Of a stretch of DNA of 64,000 nucleotides, positions 33,291-46,247 are shown one piece after another. The stretch spans positions 1 to 64,000 of the forward strand of contig JAGVSM010002902.1 of NCBI GenBank assembly GCA_022494885.1, in the 5' to 3' direction. A program made the position numbers and the translations under genes. Source of the stretch: Micrasema longulum. Its lineage: Eukaryota; Arthropoda; Insecta; Trichoptera; Brachycentridae. Below the pieces are notes generated by a model that saw nothing but the letters and a program-made list of their open reading frames with translations, searched no databases and had not been told where the DNA came from. Numbering within the stretch: the stretch's first letter is position 1; every line of letters starts with the position of its first letter.

Positions 33291-33829
33291 TTTTCTTTGG
33301 CATAATAATTCATTAATTTTATAAAATTCTTAGAATTGCTACAATAACAATTGGTTACGCCATTGAAATACATTATATATCTAGCACATTTGCTGGGATG
33401 AGGCGTTCGGATTTGTTTACTACCTACGGGGCCCTGGTTAAGATGTTGCATTTTCCCTACCGTGGGTACCTATATTGTTCCGACGCCAGAACAACAACTG
33501 AACCGACCGTGTGCACATGTGATTCTCATATCGTCATCGCGATCGCAAAAATATATTTTGCCATCAATAAGTATTAAATCTACTGTATGTATAATTCGTT
33601 AAGTGCCCCTCCTTCCTGACAGCAAGGTTGGATCTGATCCTGACTGCCGCGACAGAAGTACCAGCAATAGAGGCGCCAGAACCCAGAATAAGGTAGGAAT
33701 TGCAATCATTGTATTTAAGTGAACAGAGGACAACGCATCCATCGAATCAGCCATTTTCGAGCGTGCAACTGCTAACGGGCAAGTGGCGCGACCAACAATG
33801 TTTTGAGGGTTCTAAAAATTTGGACAATC

Positions 33830-34100
33830 TCAAAGCATTGTTGGTAAAATCCACCTGTCCAAGAAGTATAAAAATTAAAAAATATTTTCAGGCGTTGCCT
33901 AGTATGTAGGTGGAATAATTCAGTCAGATAAATCTCCCTCGCATCAATAAAGGTTTCAGCTCTTGAAATTCACAAACATCAACAGATGGACGAATTGAAG
34001 GAATATAGATGTTCAAATATAGGCATAATGGTGAATGTTACACAGTGTGTAAAGTGACCACTCAAACCAGCCAATGACAGGTCATCAACCCTGTAATATT
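33830..34100. repeat. interspersed repeat of the foldback family, outer half
   Basis: Blocks in order: ATTGTTGGTAAAATCCACCT, GGCGTTGCCTAGTATGTAGG, AGGTTTCAGCTCTTGAAATT, GGTGAATGTTACACAGTGTG and GCCAATGACAGGTCATCAAC. It shares these with 19,485-19,720, 41,850-41,970 and 52,690-53,110. Confidence 0.65.
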
Positions 34101-34129
34101 TGAATAAATATTTATTTTATGTTTTAAAA

Positions 34130-34278
34130 TTCAACCATAAACAAGTACCTAGGTACCTACTTAAAATCAATATTTGAATTTTAGTTTTGGCAAGTACCTA
34201 GGTACCTACTTATCAATGAAAACTCTTTTTCCAAGCAAGCCAACGTTCGGACAGGACAACGTCTGTCGGGTCCGCTAG
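34130..34278 (+). mobile_element. Helitron 3' end
   Basis: Ends GACAACGTCTGTCGGGTCCG then CTAG, the CTRR terminus of Helitrons. A GGAC...GTCC stem lies just upstream and the next base is T, as expected for A/T insertion. It is about 90% identical to the end of the fuller copy at 40,136-40,774. The 5' end was not located. Confidence 0.6.
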
Positions 34279-34923
34279 TAAGTAACATAATTATAAATGG
34301 CTGTTTTTCTGTGGTTCTGTGAAAATCAACTCAAACAACAATTATTATTAACTTCCCCGATGTACGTAGCTTTATTCTACACTATTTTCATACAACACTT
34401 GTACAAAAGTTTATTAAAAATACCACAATAGCATTTAGCAGATACTTCCATTATGATTGAAATGTCAACACTAAACACTGGCCAATTCCTTTTAAAATAA
34501 ATAATTCCAAAACCGGCCACTTAAAACGCCACATGTCCTATGTGATACATATTATGTCAACGATAAACGACAACGACAAGAAAAATAGCTATTCCGAAAC
34601 AATGTTCGAAACACTTGTTTCCAAATAAAGAATCGTTAAATAATATTTGTAATCTGCAAGCTTGTTTTTGTACTAAAAAACCAAGACTGGGTTAAAAATG
34701 TAAAATAAAGACTACTTTTTTGTATGGAGTAATAAGCTAATGTAATTTAGTTGGTTAGTTTCATCGTTTACTGAGAATGGGCTCACTTTATAGATAATAT
34801 TTTTTTGTAGGAAAAAATAAATGGTGGTGGAAATTTTAAGAAACAAAAATTGTTTTATTTATTTTACCATAAATGGTGCGTCGATAAATGAAAGTATTAT
34901 TGGATACAAATAAATATCTTTAG

Positions 34924-34929
34924 TTTATT
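34924..34929 (-). other. poly(A) signal, betaGRP-B
   Basis: AATAAA on the minus strand, 15 nt after the stop codon of gene B. Confidence 0.6.
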
Positions 34930-34944
34930 AAAATGATATAATTT

Positions 34945-35133
34945 TCACAATGCAAAAACTTTGATTGAATCCACTTGAAGAGCGCTGGACTCTCCACTCC
35001 ACGTGGAATGCCATTGGTTCTTCGCGTTCCAGAAGTCTACGAGATATTTCTTGGACGTATCTCCCCAGGGCTTACCAGGAGTATCAGGAAATTGGTTGAC
35101 TCCTCCAACATGAACAGCGAGTGACAAGTAAAA
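34945..35133 (-). CDS. betaGRP: betaGRP-B exon 8 (C-terminus)
   Basis: Residues 427-488: [40 protein letters not shown] and [11 protein letters not shown] then TGA. Acceptor TTTTCTAG|TTT, as in gene A. Confidence 0.94.
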   Translation of the reverse strand, partial: FYLSLAVHVGGVNQFPDTPGKPWGDTSKKYLVDFWNAKNQWHSTWSGESSALQVDSIKVFAL

Positions 35134-38100
35134 CTAGAAAATAATAAAAAATTGTTAAAATAATATTCATGTCTGTTGGCCCTTCTACAAAAATAATATA
35201 CAAGGAGTATTCTTGGAACTCCCGTCGGGTCTTTATTCCGTGAATACGAAATCACATACGTTACTCTCGTTATTGGGAGATTTGTTGTTTTGTTTGTTAG
35301 AAAGCAAGTTGAAATAAAAAAAGAAAATAAAGCTATACATAACATTTATTCATCAAAATATTTCGTAGAAATGGCTAGATAATAATAAAATAAACACCTC
35401 GATTACTGAAATCGACTATCTCGTTCCAGAGATACAACTGAACTGAGCGCGCGCCGTGCCCTTACAAGCCCAAATTTAGACCCCCATGCGCAGCACTGTA
35501 ACGTCATTCCGCAACCTTCCTCCTATTCGCGGCAAGCTATTTCCGGTAGTCGATGAAACGGACTATCGAAAATACGAAATCAATCAAGACTAGACGATAC
35601 GAGACGACACGAGACGAAACGAAACGAAACTAAACGAAACGAAACGAAACGAAACGAAACGAAATGAAACGAAATGAAACGAAACGAAACGAAATGAAAC
35701 GAATCTGAACAAAACAAAACAAAACGAACAAAACGGAATGAAGCAGAATGAAACAGTGTGGAATAGAATGGAAACGAGACGAGACAAGACAAGACGAAAC
35801 GAAGCGTTTCGAAACGAAACGAAATGAAAAGAAAAGAAACGAGAAGAGAAGAAACGAGACGAGACGAGACGAAAAGAAACGAATCAAAACAAAAGAAAAC
35901 TAAACGGAATGGACTGTGGTGGAATGGAGTGGGCTTTCGTGGAATTGAATGGAACGTAACAAAATAAAATGACCTGAAAAGAAATAAGTTAATAACTTTT
36001 TACATATTTTTTTCCAGAATAAGCATATCATTCTTACAATCTAAGGTTATACTTCTATAATTCAATATGAAGTTTATATCGTAAATTGTATTGTATCGGT
36101 ACTATCCAGAAAACAAATTAGTGATCTAAAACATTTTATCAATCGAGTTCTATAGTTGGTATCCAAAAATCATAGTAAAAAACAGTAAAAGGGTTCGTTA
36201 ACTGAGATTGTTTTTCTTTCTTACCAATTGGTCAAACGGTGCGAGGATGGAGCCTTTTTTCCACAAATTTCTGGTAACTACATCTGCATCAGAAATACTG
36301 GAAAATCCATTCGGTGGAGGAATTATAGTTCCGTATTCGTGCCCATTTGCATAAACAGAAATGCTGTCTGAAATGAAAAGAACATTTATTCATTTATTTA
36401 TAAACGCCCATAAGTATTTTACACGAATAAGTACATCATGATATCATCATCATTCCCTTTCTGCACCTGACGGTGCATAGAGCACTGCATTGGTACACTA
36501 ATCGAAACGTATCTTAATATTTTTTGTTTCATGAAGGTAAGATGATCGGTCTTACGCTTCAACTACCAGTCGAGCAGCGTTACCAACCCTACCGATTCTG
36601 GAAGCAATATCAATCGAATTCTACTGAAATTTTACCGAATTTTAAACACTTCTTTATGGATTTGATTTGACAATTCTTGATGGAATTCCATTGTTATGAT
36701 ATTATAGCTTATATTGACATTCCCCTATTGAAATAATATGTATTTTATTTCATTCGACTTATTTTTAAAAAATATACCTACACTAAAGATAATATTCAGT
36801 TTTATATAAAATTTTCTTACACTGTATAATATTTACCAGACTGAAAATGCCCATTATTATTATTATTATTATTATGGATAACTTATATAGCGCCAACTTC
36901 GTAATAAAATACCTCAAGGGCGCTTTACATAGTGATTATATAGTTTAATTGAAGCTTTTAAATTTGTAATTTAATTAAAACAATTTATTTTGTTGTCACA
37001 TGCTACGGATTTATTCAAATGATTTAGAGAACAAGTGGGTTTTAAGTTTTTTCCGAAACATCACTTCACTTTCACAGCCTCGCACCTCTGCTGGGAGAGC
37101 ATTCTATGCCATAGGCCTGCGGACCGCAAATGCGCGTTCACTAAATTTAGTGCGCTGTTTGCGCAGAGGTATAATAACTTTTCCTCTCGCCGTAGACGTA
37201 GCTGATCTAAGCGTGAGACGCCTGTCAGCTAGTTCATCTGCAATGCATAGTTCCCTTAGAAAATTCCGGAGCAAAGTTGTGCAGTGACTTATAAGCCAAC
37301 AGAGTTTGTATTCGACCCTCTGTGGAAAACGTAGCCAGTGTAGTTCCCGAGAGGGTGAAAGCGCTAATTGGTCAAGTAAATGGGTGAAAGTGTTGTTAAA
37401 GTAAGTAAAATAAAATTACAAAATAGAGATGGTTTTATTTATGAAATTTTGAACAAAAGTTTTTTTTTTACATAATTAGCAGCTACCCTCTCCTGCTCAT
37501 TGAAATTTTGAACAAAAGTTTTTTTACATAATTAGCAGCTAACCCCTCCTACTCAAGGTTTTTTAGTGGACAAGAAACTCTGGCGGCCCCCCCTCCCATG
37601 CTTACAACCTCTGGGGGAACCCCACCTTAATGAATCCACCGATTTTTATTTAATAAAAGTTGACAACCCTGCAGTCCGGGGACTTGAAAGAAAAAAGTAT
37701 AAAAACATAGTTTTAAATAAATATTTCATGTCAATCGAGTCGGGAATCGGACCTGAAACCTTTTGCAAATAATATTGGGGTGACGATTTATAATTTGCGT
37801 GGATTTGAATGAATCGTTGATCTGTGTTAAGAAAAATGCATTTGCGCTATGATGGCAGATGCGGACAAAACAGTATGCGGCCAAACAAACCACAGCGGAC
37901 AAAAATCCTATCCTTGGAAAGTCAGGAAAGGGGATCAGAGACAGGAATCCGAATGCTAATCTCCATGTCCTGGCTTCTGGGTGGTGTTTCCTTTTTTCGA
38001 CGAACACGCGCTTTCACTATAGTTATGCGGGGAATATATAGATGAAGGTGACGGCGCGGCGGTCAGAAGATGTAAAGGTGTGCGGATGTGGGCAGATGAT

Positions 38101-41100
38101 TAAAAGGCGAGCGGATGCGGGCAGATAAATTATGATACATGCGGTTGTTGACAGAACAAATTATGAAGATATAAAAAGCGATATTGTTAATATTGGTTGC
38201 TCTGGATGTGTAAAAAGTGTTATCATAGCAACCGTAGCTACCCATGGCCATAGTGACGAGGAGAATAAATAAATATTGGAAGTTGGGAAATCACAGGATA
38301 GGATAGGTGGGTAGAATAGGTGTACCCTTATCAACTAGCGGTCCATCCAGCCACAAACTACTCAATCCCATCAACCACTCGCCCATCCGATTATATAATA
38401 CGTAGTGTTTATAGCTGTCTTAAAATTTTCTTATTTCTCTCCGTATATTAAGTCTTCTTTGCAGATTCTCACATGTAAAAAAAAGTATGTTTTTAAGTGT
38501 CCTCGGTACGGCTAACAGTGAGGACATATTATTTTTATTATTTATGATGTGAAAAAAATGTGCAAAAATAAACAATCATAATTATTTTCCTCTCCGCACC
38601 CAGTGGTACATAGAGTACTGCATTGGTAAACCAAATTCAGTCCCCTACGCTTTGGGTCCAGTCCAGGATCAATGAAATATTGCAGTTTTAACAATTTTCA
38701 CAATAGGAACGTGCCAACCGCTAAACCACTAAGCGACATACTTGTCTTCGCTCGATTTTCTTGTTCGGGATTTTCACCTGATAGCAGCCATCGAGTCGGA
38801 AGCACTCGTCCAGGGTTTTGCTTATATTTTACAAACAGAACTGTATTACCTCCCCAGGGGTTTATTTAGATCTAAAATTGTTGCGACGGAGATGGGAAAC
38901 ATTTTTGAGAGGGGAATATGGAAGTCTACGCATTTACACTTAATACACCGTTTAGCATTCGCCATTCTGCCTATGTTTAAGCACCCACATTGCCTTAAAC
39001 CAGACAATGACAGGTCATATTTCTCGTGAATGCCTAAACTTCCATACTCCTCTCTCAAAAATGTTTTCCTCTCTATTGCAACTAATTTAGAAATGTATTA
39101 TTCTTCCGCTTAGACATAGAAAATTAAATAAATTAATCTTACCTGGTCTCCAAACGAGGGTGTAGTTGAAGAAGTTATCAGTCCAAGAACTGCTTCCTTC
39201 AAGACCTCTAAGCCCAAAGCTTCGCAAAGGCTCAGAGCTGGATATCAGAACACCCCCCTTTAACATATCAGACTGCGCAGCATTCCCAGTAGCCAAGGCA
39301 ATCCGCATGACGCCCGATGCATAATTTTTACTGCCGTAAATATTCTCTTTTGGCTCCAACAATATTTCTAAAAAGACAAAAAAAATATTAAAATGAATTA
39401 TTTCATCTACCAGCATTATAATACATTATTCCCAAACTAACTAGATTTTTAAAAATTTCGTTTTCTTCAAAAGTGGAAATAAAGAAACCGCAAATCTTAA
39501 TACATGTTCAAATTCAAAATAACATTACAAATAACAAAATATTTAAGGCGTTATTTTGGGACAAAACATCAAACCAGAAACCCTTGAGCGTTTTCGGAAC
39601 AAGGTTTTTGATTTTATAAAAAAGACTCGATAATGTTGCTATTTTGCTAATTAAATAATTATTGATGTGAGCTGTCCATGTCAATTATCTGTCTATTATT
39701 AGTCCTAAATATTTTATTTCAAATTTACTTCGTCCCATGAAGATCCCCTTATAATGTGATAATTGACCCTCTACATTTAAAAGGACTTGCTTAATGTAAA
39801 TAGCCGATACTATATATATATTTTTTTAAATATCAAAAACGTTTTTCACTTTATTCACACTTATTTATTTATAAATTTGTAAAAACCACTTTAATTTTTG
39901 AGTTATACGTCGACCGGTTTCGAGGTTACTTCCTCATCATTAGGACTTGAACTAACTTAGAATTACTCGCGTTTCTATTTGTATTATAAAATATTGTAAG
40001 AAAGAAACAATCCCTTTCTTGGCAATGTATCCTATAGGCTACATTACATGATCTCATTTTTTCTCATGAACTGAAACTGCATTCAGTTAAAACTACTTTA
40101 CCATGTTTTTCATCGTTAATAGTGCACTATCGCAATCTTTATATATATAATTATTCTGTACGTGTGATGTCACTGAACTTCTTCTAAACGGCTTAACCGA
40201 TTCACGTGCGGTTTTCAGTGATATGTAGATCTTTGCGCTATGCGTGTTCGTAGATATTAAAATTTTCAATCGAATCTGTGAAAAAAAAGTTAAAAGCATA
40301 ATTTTTTTTTATCGACCTACCAGAGTTGCATTTGAAGAGGGTATTGTTTTTTTGTGTTTAAAAAAAGTTTCTTTTTGATTGTTTACAAACAACATTAGAT
40401 TTTTACGGGTCCCAAACGGATTTTTTCCTTACATTCCTTATAATTTCATCTTATTTATTTATTTAAAAAATAAATACATTTCTTAAAATCACATTCATGA
40501 ATAAAGTGCTCCCCTGTTGGTGAGAAGAGCTGAATTTAACATTTTCAAAAAGAATTCTATAATTTAAAATTAAATATTTTATGTTTTGGAATTCAACCAT
40601 AAACGAGTACCAAGGTACATACTTAAATTCAATATTTAAATTTAATAATTTTGAGTTTTGGAATTCAATCACAAACGAGAACCTAGATACCTACTTATCA
40701 ATGAAAAGTATTTTTCTAATGTGATAGCGGGCAAGCCAACGTTTGAGCAGGACAACGTCTGTCGGGTCCGCTAGTTCATAATAAACTTTAAATAAAACAA
40801 TCTTTTTTTTTGAGATTCTGAACTTTTTTTAATTTTCAAATGTGCAAAAAAATCTTTTTTCCGGTCTACCAATTCGGTTCTACCAATTTCGGGTTAAATT
40901 TAACAACACAAAATGACTTTAACCTTTTTAGCGTTGTATTGAAAGTCAAAAAGGGTAAAAAAACATATGAAAATGTATCCTCTCAGCTCTTAATTATTTG
41001 TGGTGGATATAAATTATTTACCTGGGTAAATCCAATCCCCCTTGGGTAACTTCGCGATAACTTCCACTCTGCCATATTTAAAGCTGAATGCGTTCTTAGA

Positions 41101-44100
41101 TTGGATCTTGGCGCTGATGATTGGTGGCAGGATAGCGTTGCCGAAGGCAGCTAAATTACACTCCCCTAGACTGGGCTCTCCGGTACACCTTTGTAAAATA
41201 AAAATTTCATTTGAAGAAACGCGTATTAGTATAAGCGATCTAATATTTTCAACAAGACTTTTCCATGAGATAGTTTTACAAAAAATATGCTGTGACGAAA
41301 AAATTGTATGTTAATTTCTTCATGCTATTGAAGAGAAAAATTCATTATTTTTATTTTCTTGACCATATATATACACACACGGATGAACATAAAAAGAACA
41401 CTTAATTTAATTTGTTATTTTTGAAAATTAATTCATTTCATTTATATATTTAATCCAATACATAGTTTACAAAAAAAAATGTTTATACAATGAAGGGCGG
41501 AAATGCCTGGACTGTGAAATAACAATAAATCTAATTTAATTTGCGGGTTATAACTGGCGCCACACGACATATCATAAGTTTTAATATCTAAATCAAGATA
41601 ATAGACCTTTTAGTAACTTTTACTAACCAAAATATGTCCTGGCCTAAGATTTCATTCATTTCAGGACTTGACAGCAACTCTGTTTTATGGGCGGACCAAT
41701 ATCTCAGAATGTTTAATTTATTACGTGATTTTAGTACATTCAATATAATTTCCTTTTTATTTATGGATATTTTTTTCAATTTCTATTCTCCTTCATAGAC
41801 CAGGTAAATTTATCAACAATATTTTGAGTTTGTGTTGAAAAAAAAACACAATATTCAGTCATAGTATGTAGGCGAAATAATTCAATTAGATGAATCTCAT
41901 CCGCATAATAAAGGTTTCAGCTTTTTCGCTTCTCAAACATCCACAGATGAAAAAATTGAAGGAATATAGAATATAGATCGGCGCCTTCCTTGGTGCAGTG
42001 GTCAAGACGCTTGACTCACGCACGGTAGGTTCCGGGTTCAATTCCCGGTGAGAACACAAAAAATAAAGGTGATTTTTCTTAAGCCTGGGTGTTATGTTTA
42101 ATTGGTGTCCTGACTAAGAGACGGGTACGTCTCGAAACCGGTAGACATAGAAAAGTCGGTAAGTGGTTATATACAAATATTTAATAACATTTAGTAAAAT
42201 GTTTGACCACAAAGTTAATGCTTTAAATATTAATAATATAGAACATATTGTTTTTATAATCAAAGTCGATTTTCGGCACTGAACTGAACAAAAATGAAGC
42301 AAACGACAGTGAAAATATTTAAAAACAAGTCAATTTTACTGAGAATTGATCTCGGAAACTCTTAGTTTTTCCTCACATGACGCTGCATTTCACAAATGCT
42401 TACACTTACCCGTAATTGGACAAGTCCAGCGATTGCCTGACGAAGTCTGGTCCGAATTGGTTCTCCAAAAGATCCGGTTTGATAAAAAGCTTTCCGCCTT
42501 TCACAGAAAGTTGATTTGTATTATTCATGTAAACAACGAACGGGTAATCCTGGAAGTAATATCAATTTTTTATATTATAATTAGTTTCATTTAAATTATT
42601 TATTGACAATTCTTGATGGAATTCCATTGTAATGATGTAATAACTTATATTTACATTTAAGTTATTTTTTTTATTTAAATCTTAAAGTAGTAGTAGTTAA
42701 AATCTTAAAATAAAATGCTACTACAGTAGTTAACGTGTGGTTCAATAATTGCTTTGTAAATAGTTTTGCAAGAGTCCTTATCAATAAATCTTCTGATCCT
42801 TCCCAAAATTGATATTTTTTTTGCAATCTTATTTATTACCATCTTAGCGTTTTGGTGAAATTTTTTTTTTTTTTTTTTTGTGTAAGTAAGTAAAATGTAA
42901 GTTTTGAATCCAACATTACACCTAAATATTTAATTTCAGTGACTTCATTAAGTTTTTTATTTTCTATTACAATTGATGGTGTAATTTCTATTCTTTTGTT
43001 TCCTATATTCATATATTTAGTTTTGTTAACATTTAATTTTAATTTATTAATTTTTAGCCACAGTGATACACTATTAAGATCATGATTTAGTCTGTCCATA
43101 ATTGTTTTATAATTTTCTCCCGATATATATATATTAAGGCATCGTCTGCAAAGAGTCTTATTCATTTCAGTTATTCATTTTTTTTTAAATACTTGGTACA
43201 CTTCCACTTATTTATTTTGACCAATTAGCGCTTTCACCCTCTAATGGGCATCTTCAGACTGGTGAATATTATACAGTGTAAGGATAATTTATTTAAAACC
43301 AAATATTATCTTAAGTGTAAGTACATTTAAAAATTAGTTGAAAAAGATACAATACGCAATATTTCAATGGAACAGAGTGAGACAAATTATTGAAACACGT
43401 GTTGGCGGTGTACTTTAAGAGAAATATTTATTGTTTTATTACAATGTACAGGGTCTAACTAAGGAGGCTAATAAGGGTGAGTTTTTAAATTCTATCTGCT
43501 GATTTATTAAAATTCTTACGCTATTATTTTTTTTCCTATTTATTTCTAAAATTTCCAATCAATCTAACTTTTGACCTTTATGTCCTACATGTAATTTTTT
43601 AAATGTTTTTTGCTTTATCAAAAGTATGTTAAAATTCATTTAAATGTGATGCATAGTTTGATAAGTCGTTATTTAATCAATGTGAAGCTAAATGTTCTTT
43701 CACTCTATAGTGTATTTAATGTCATAAAACAAAATAAGTGTAATAAAATAAAATACTTGAACCCACTAAAATAGCATTATATCAACTCATTAGTTAACCC
43801 GAAAAAAAATTGATAGTGATCCTTAAGATAAAAATAACTTTATTTAATTTACTTTCATATAATTTGGAATGAGGAATTCCAGCATAACCCGGAATTCAAT
43901 TTTAAAAATGTTTTCGTGTACACGTGAATATTTAAAAAATTTGGAGTAGGATGAAATATCTCAAAAACGCACGCAAAAATAAATAAAAAATGCTAAAAAT
44001 AGTATTCATTTTAAAATCGTAAATAATAACGTCACTCTTTATATCTACGTGTAGTATTTCCGGTTTCCGCTTTAAAGCCCCCGCACCTTGTAAGGAACGT

Positions 44101-46204
44101 TTTGATCATAGAAAAAAAAATTGTAGAATTTGACATTTCAACCAGAGATTATGTCAACTTTCTAGGTTTTTCTAAATCGAAACGTTCGAAAAAACAACCA
44201 TAACATAGAAATGAGCAAATTAAGATCAACTAAATGAAGTAATCAAAGCAATATTCCATAGATTCTTGTCAGGTCAGTGAAAGTAAGAACGCCAACCGTT
44301 TCATGACGTCACTCCTGAAAAGTGACACACTGATTACAGTCATTTGACGCGGTATTTGATAAATGTAACTTTAAAAAATCCGAAGATGTCGCGAAAGCGA
44401 TGAAACCGGTCACTGGATATTCCAAATTTATGGATTCAAGTATCACTCGTCTTTTATTCATATAATAAATTACTATGAACTTCCATCAAGAATTTTCACT
44501 TACAAACTTAAACAGTTGTTATTTCTGGAAGAAAACTGCCGAACCAACGTCAATTGCTTTAATATTATTAATAGGTTGGCAATTATTGCTAATAAATTTG
44601 ATAATATTGTTTATATTATTAACTCGAGTGACTCATAAATCAAAAGTTGTCTAGAATCTCACTTTTTAACTTAAATTTATGCTAAATAATGTTAGTAAAT
44701 ATTAGTATAAAACCACATGCCGAAAGTGGTTATATACTAATATTTACTAACATTATTTAAAAAGTTTTATCACAATTTATGTGAACTTATGTTAATTATA
44801 TTTAGTTTTCTCTTCACATAAAACTGTTTATTGTAGATATCTTATCTTTATTTTCATTTTCCATTTTAATTTTGATCTCGCAAATTTTATTTAGTTTATT
44901 TAATGTAATACATCACTTGTACTAATGTAATAGGCATATTTAGTTTTGTATTGATGTGTATAATAAAAGGCAGTCAGCCATGTAAAATAAAAATAAATTA
45001 ATGTACTTGTGGGGACCAGAGAGTTGTTGTCTATGGCCACAGTGCCCAATGGGCCTATTGAAGGGCGCGTAACACGTCACTCGCCCTTCTCTGTCTTCAC
45101 CAGTATTCAAATTCACTCTAAAATATTATTTCTGTAATCTTTGTATTTTCGAGTGTAATAAACCAAAAATTGTCAGTCACTTAAATTATTTTATTTATTT
45201 ATTCCTTTAGGTTAAATCCATTAAATCCATTCAATCATAATATGTTTTACATAAACTATCAAATAACTACTATTAAGTAGATATAATAATAAATCCTCTA
45301 CATACTCTTATTTCTGTCCTAACAGGGGATGAAGGGAAAATGGAAATAATAAATTTGATAAAACTTCTATAAAAATTCATTCATGATATATGTAAGATCT
45401 CCAAAAAAGTTTCCCTACTAATTTTAAGAAATCTTTGATAAAATTTTGGTACTTTCAAGATGATATTTTGAAAACATCATTTACAATGTCAGTAAAATCA
45501 TAAAATCTAACTCACTGCGATTATTCTGGTATTAAAACCATACTCACCGGCTCGTCGACGAATTTAATTTCAACTTTCCAGATTCCACCGACATCTAGAC
45601 CCGTATCGAAGGTATCCTGGAATAACAGAGCACCTTTGCACACTATGCCCGGTACTGAGACCACAGATTGGGATGGCTCACATTGCGGTCTGGGAGTGGG
45701 CCTCGGGCGAGGCGCAGATGTTGGACGAGCTCCTGGACCACTTATTACTCCGGTGTATGGAGAACCGTCTTCATTTACATAACCTGGAAAATCAAATCAG
45801 TCGTTAAATCTGTGGCAATGGCTAACAAGGGCCGATGTCGTAAATTGTAAAACTGCCATGGTTTTCGGTAATACACGAAAATGGTGTCGATCACAAAAAC
45901 AGCATTCCTCAATTTGCAGAAAATACCCGCAGCACTAAAAAATTCTTACGGTACTTTAAAAATCATTAAAACTGGTCAATTATGTAATTAGATTCGTGTT
46001 TTAATGTATAAAAAACCAACGTATTTATTGTTTATCATTTGTTAAAGTCAAAAACATTCCAACTGTTGTGTAGATTTAATTATTCACTCTTTACACAATG
46101 GAGCTATTATCTTAGTTTCACTTTTCTATGGCTTTGCTTTCTTCGTAACTACTTTCATTTGAGAGTGCCTCAATGATTTGGAACCACGTGAGTTAAAGTA
46201 CTCT

Positions 46205-46247
<43 letters not shown>

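Noticed and set aside
35580..35887. Phe/Ser/Arg-rich proteins on the minus strand
   Set aside because: They are translations of the (GAAAC)n satellite in three frames and have no coding meaning.
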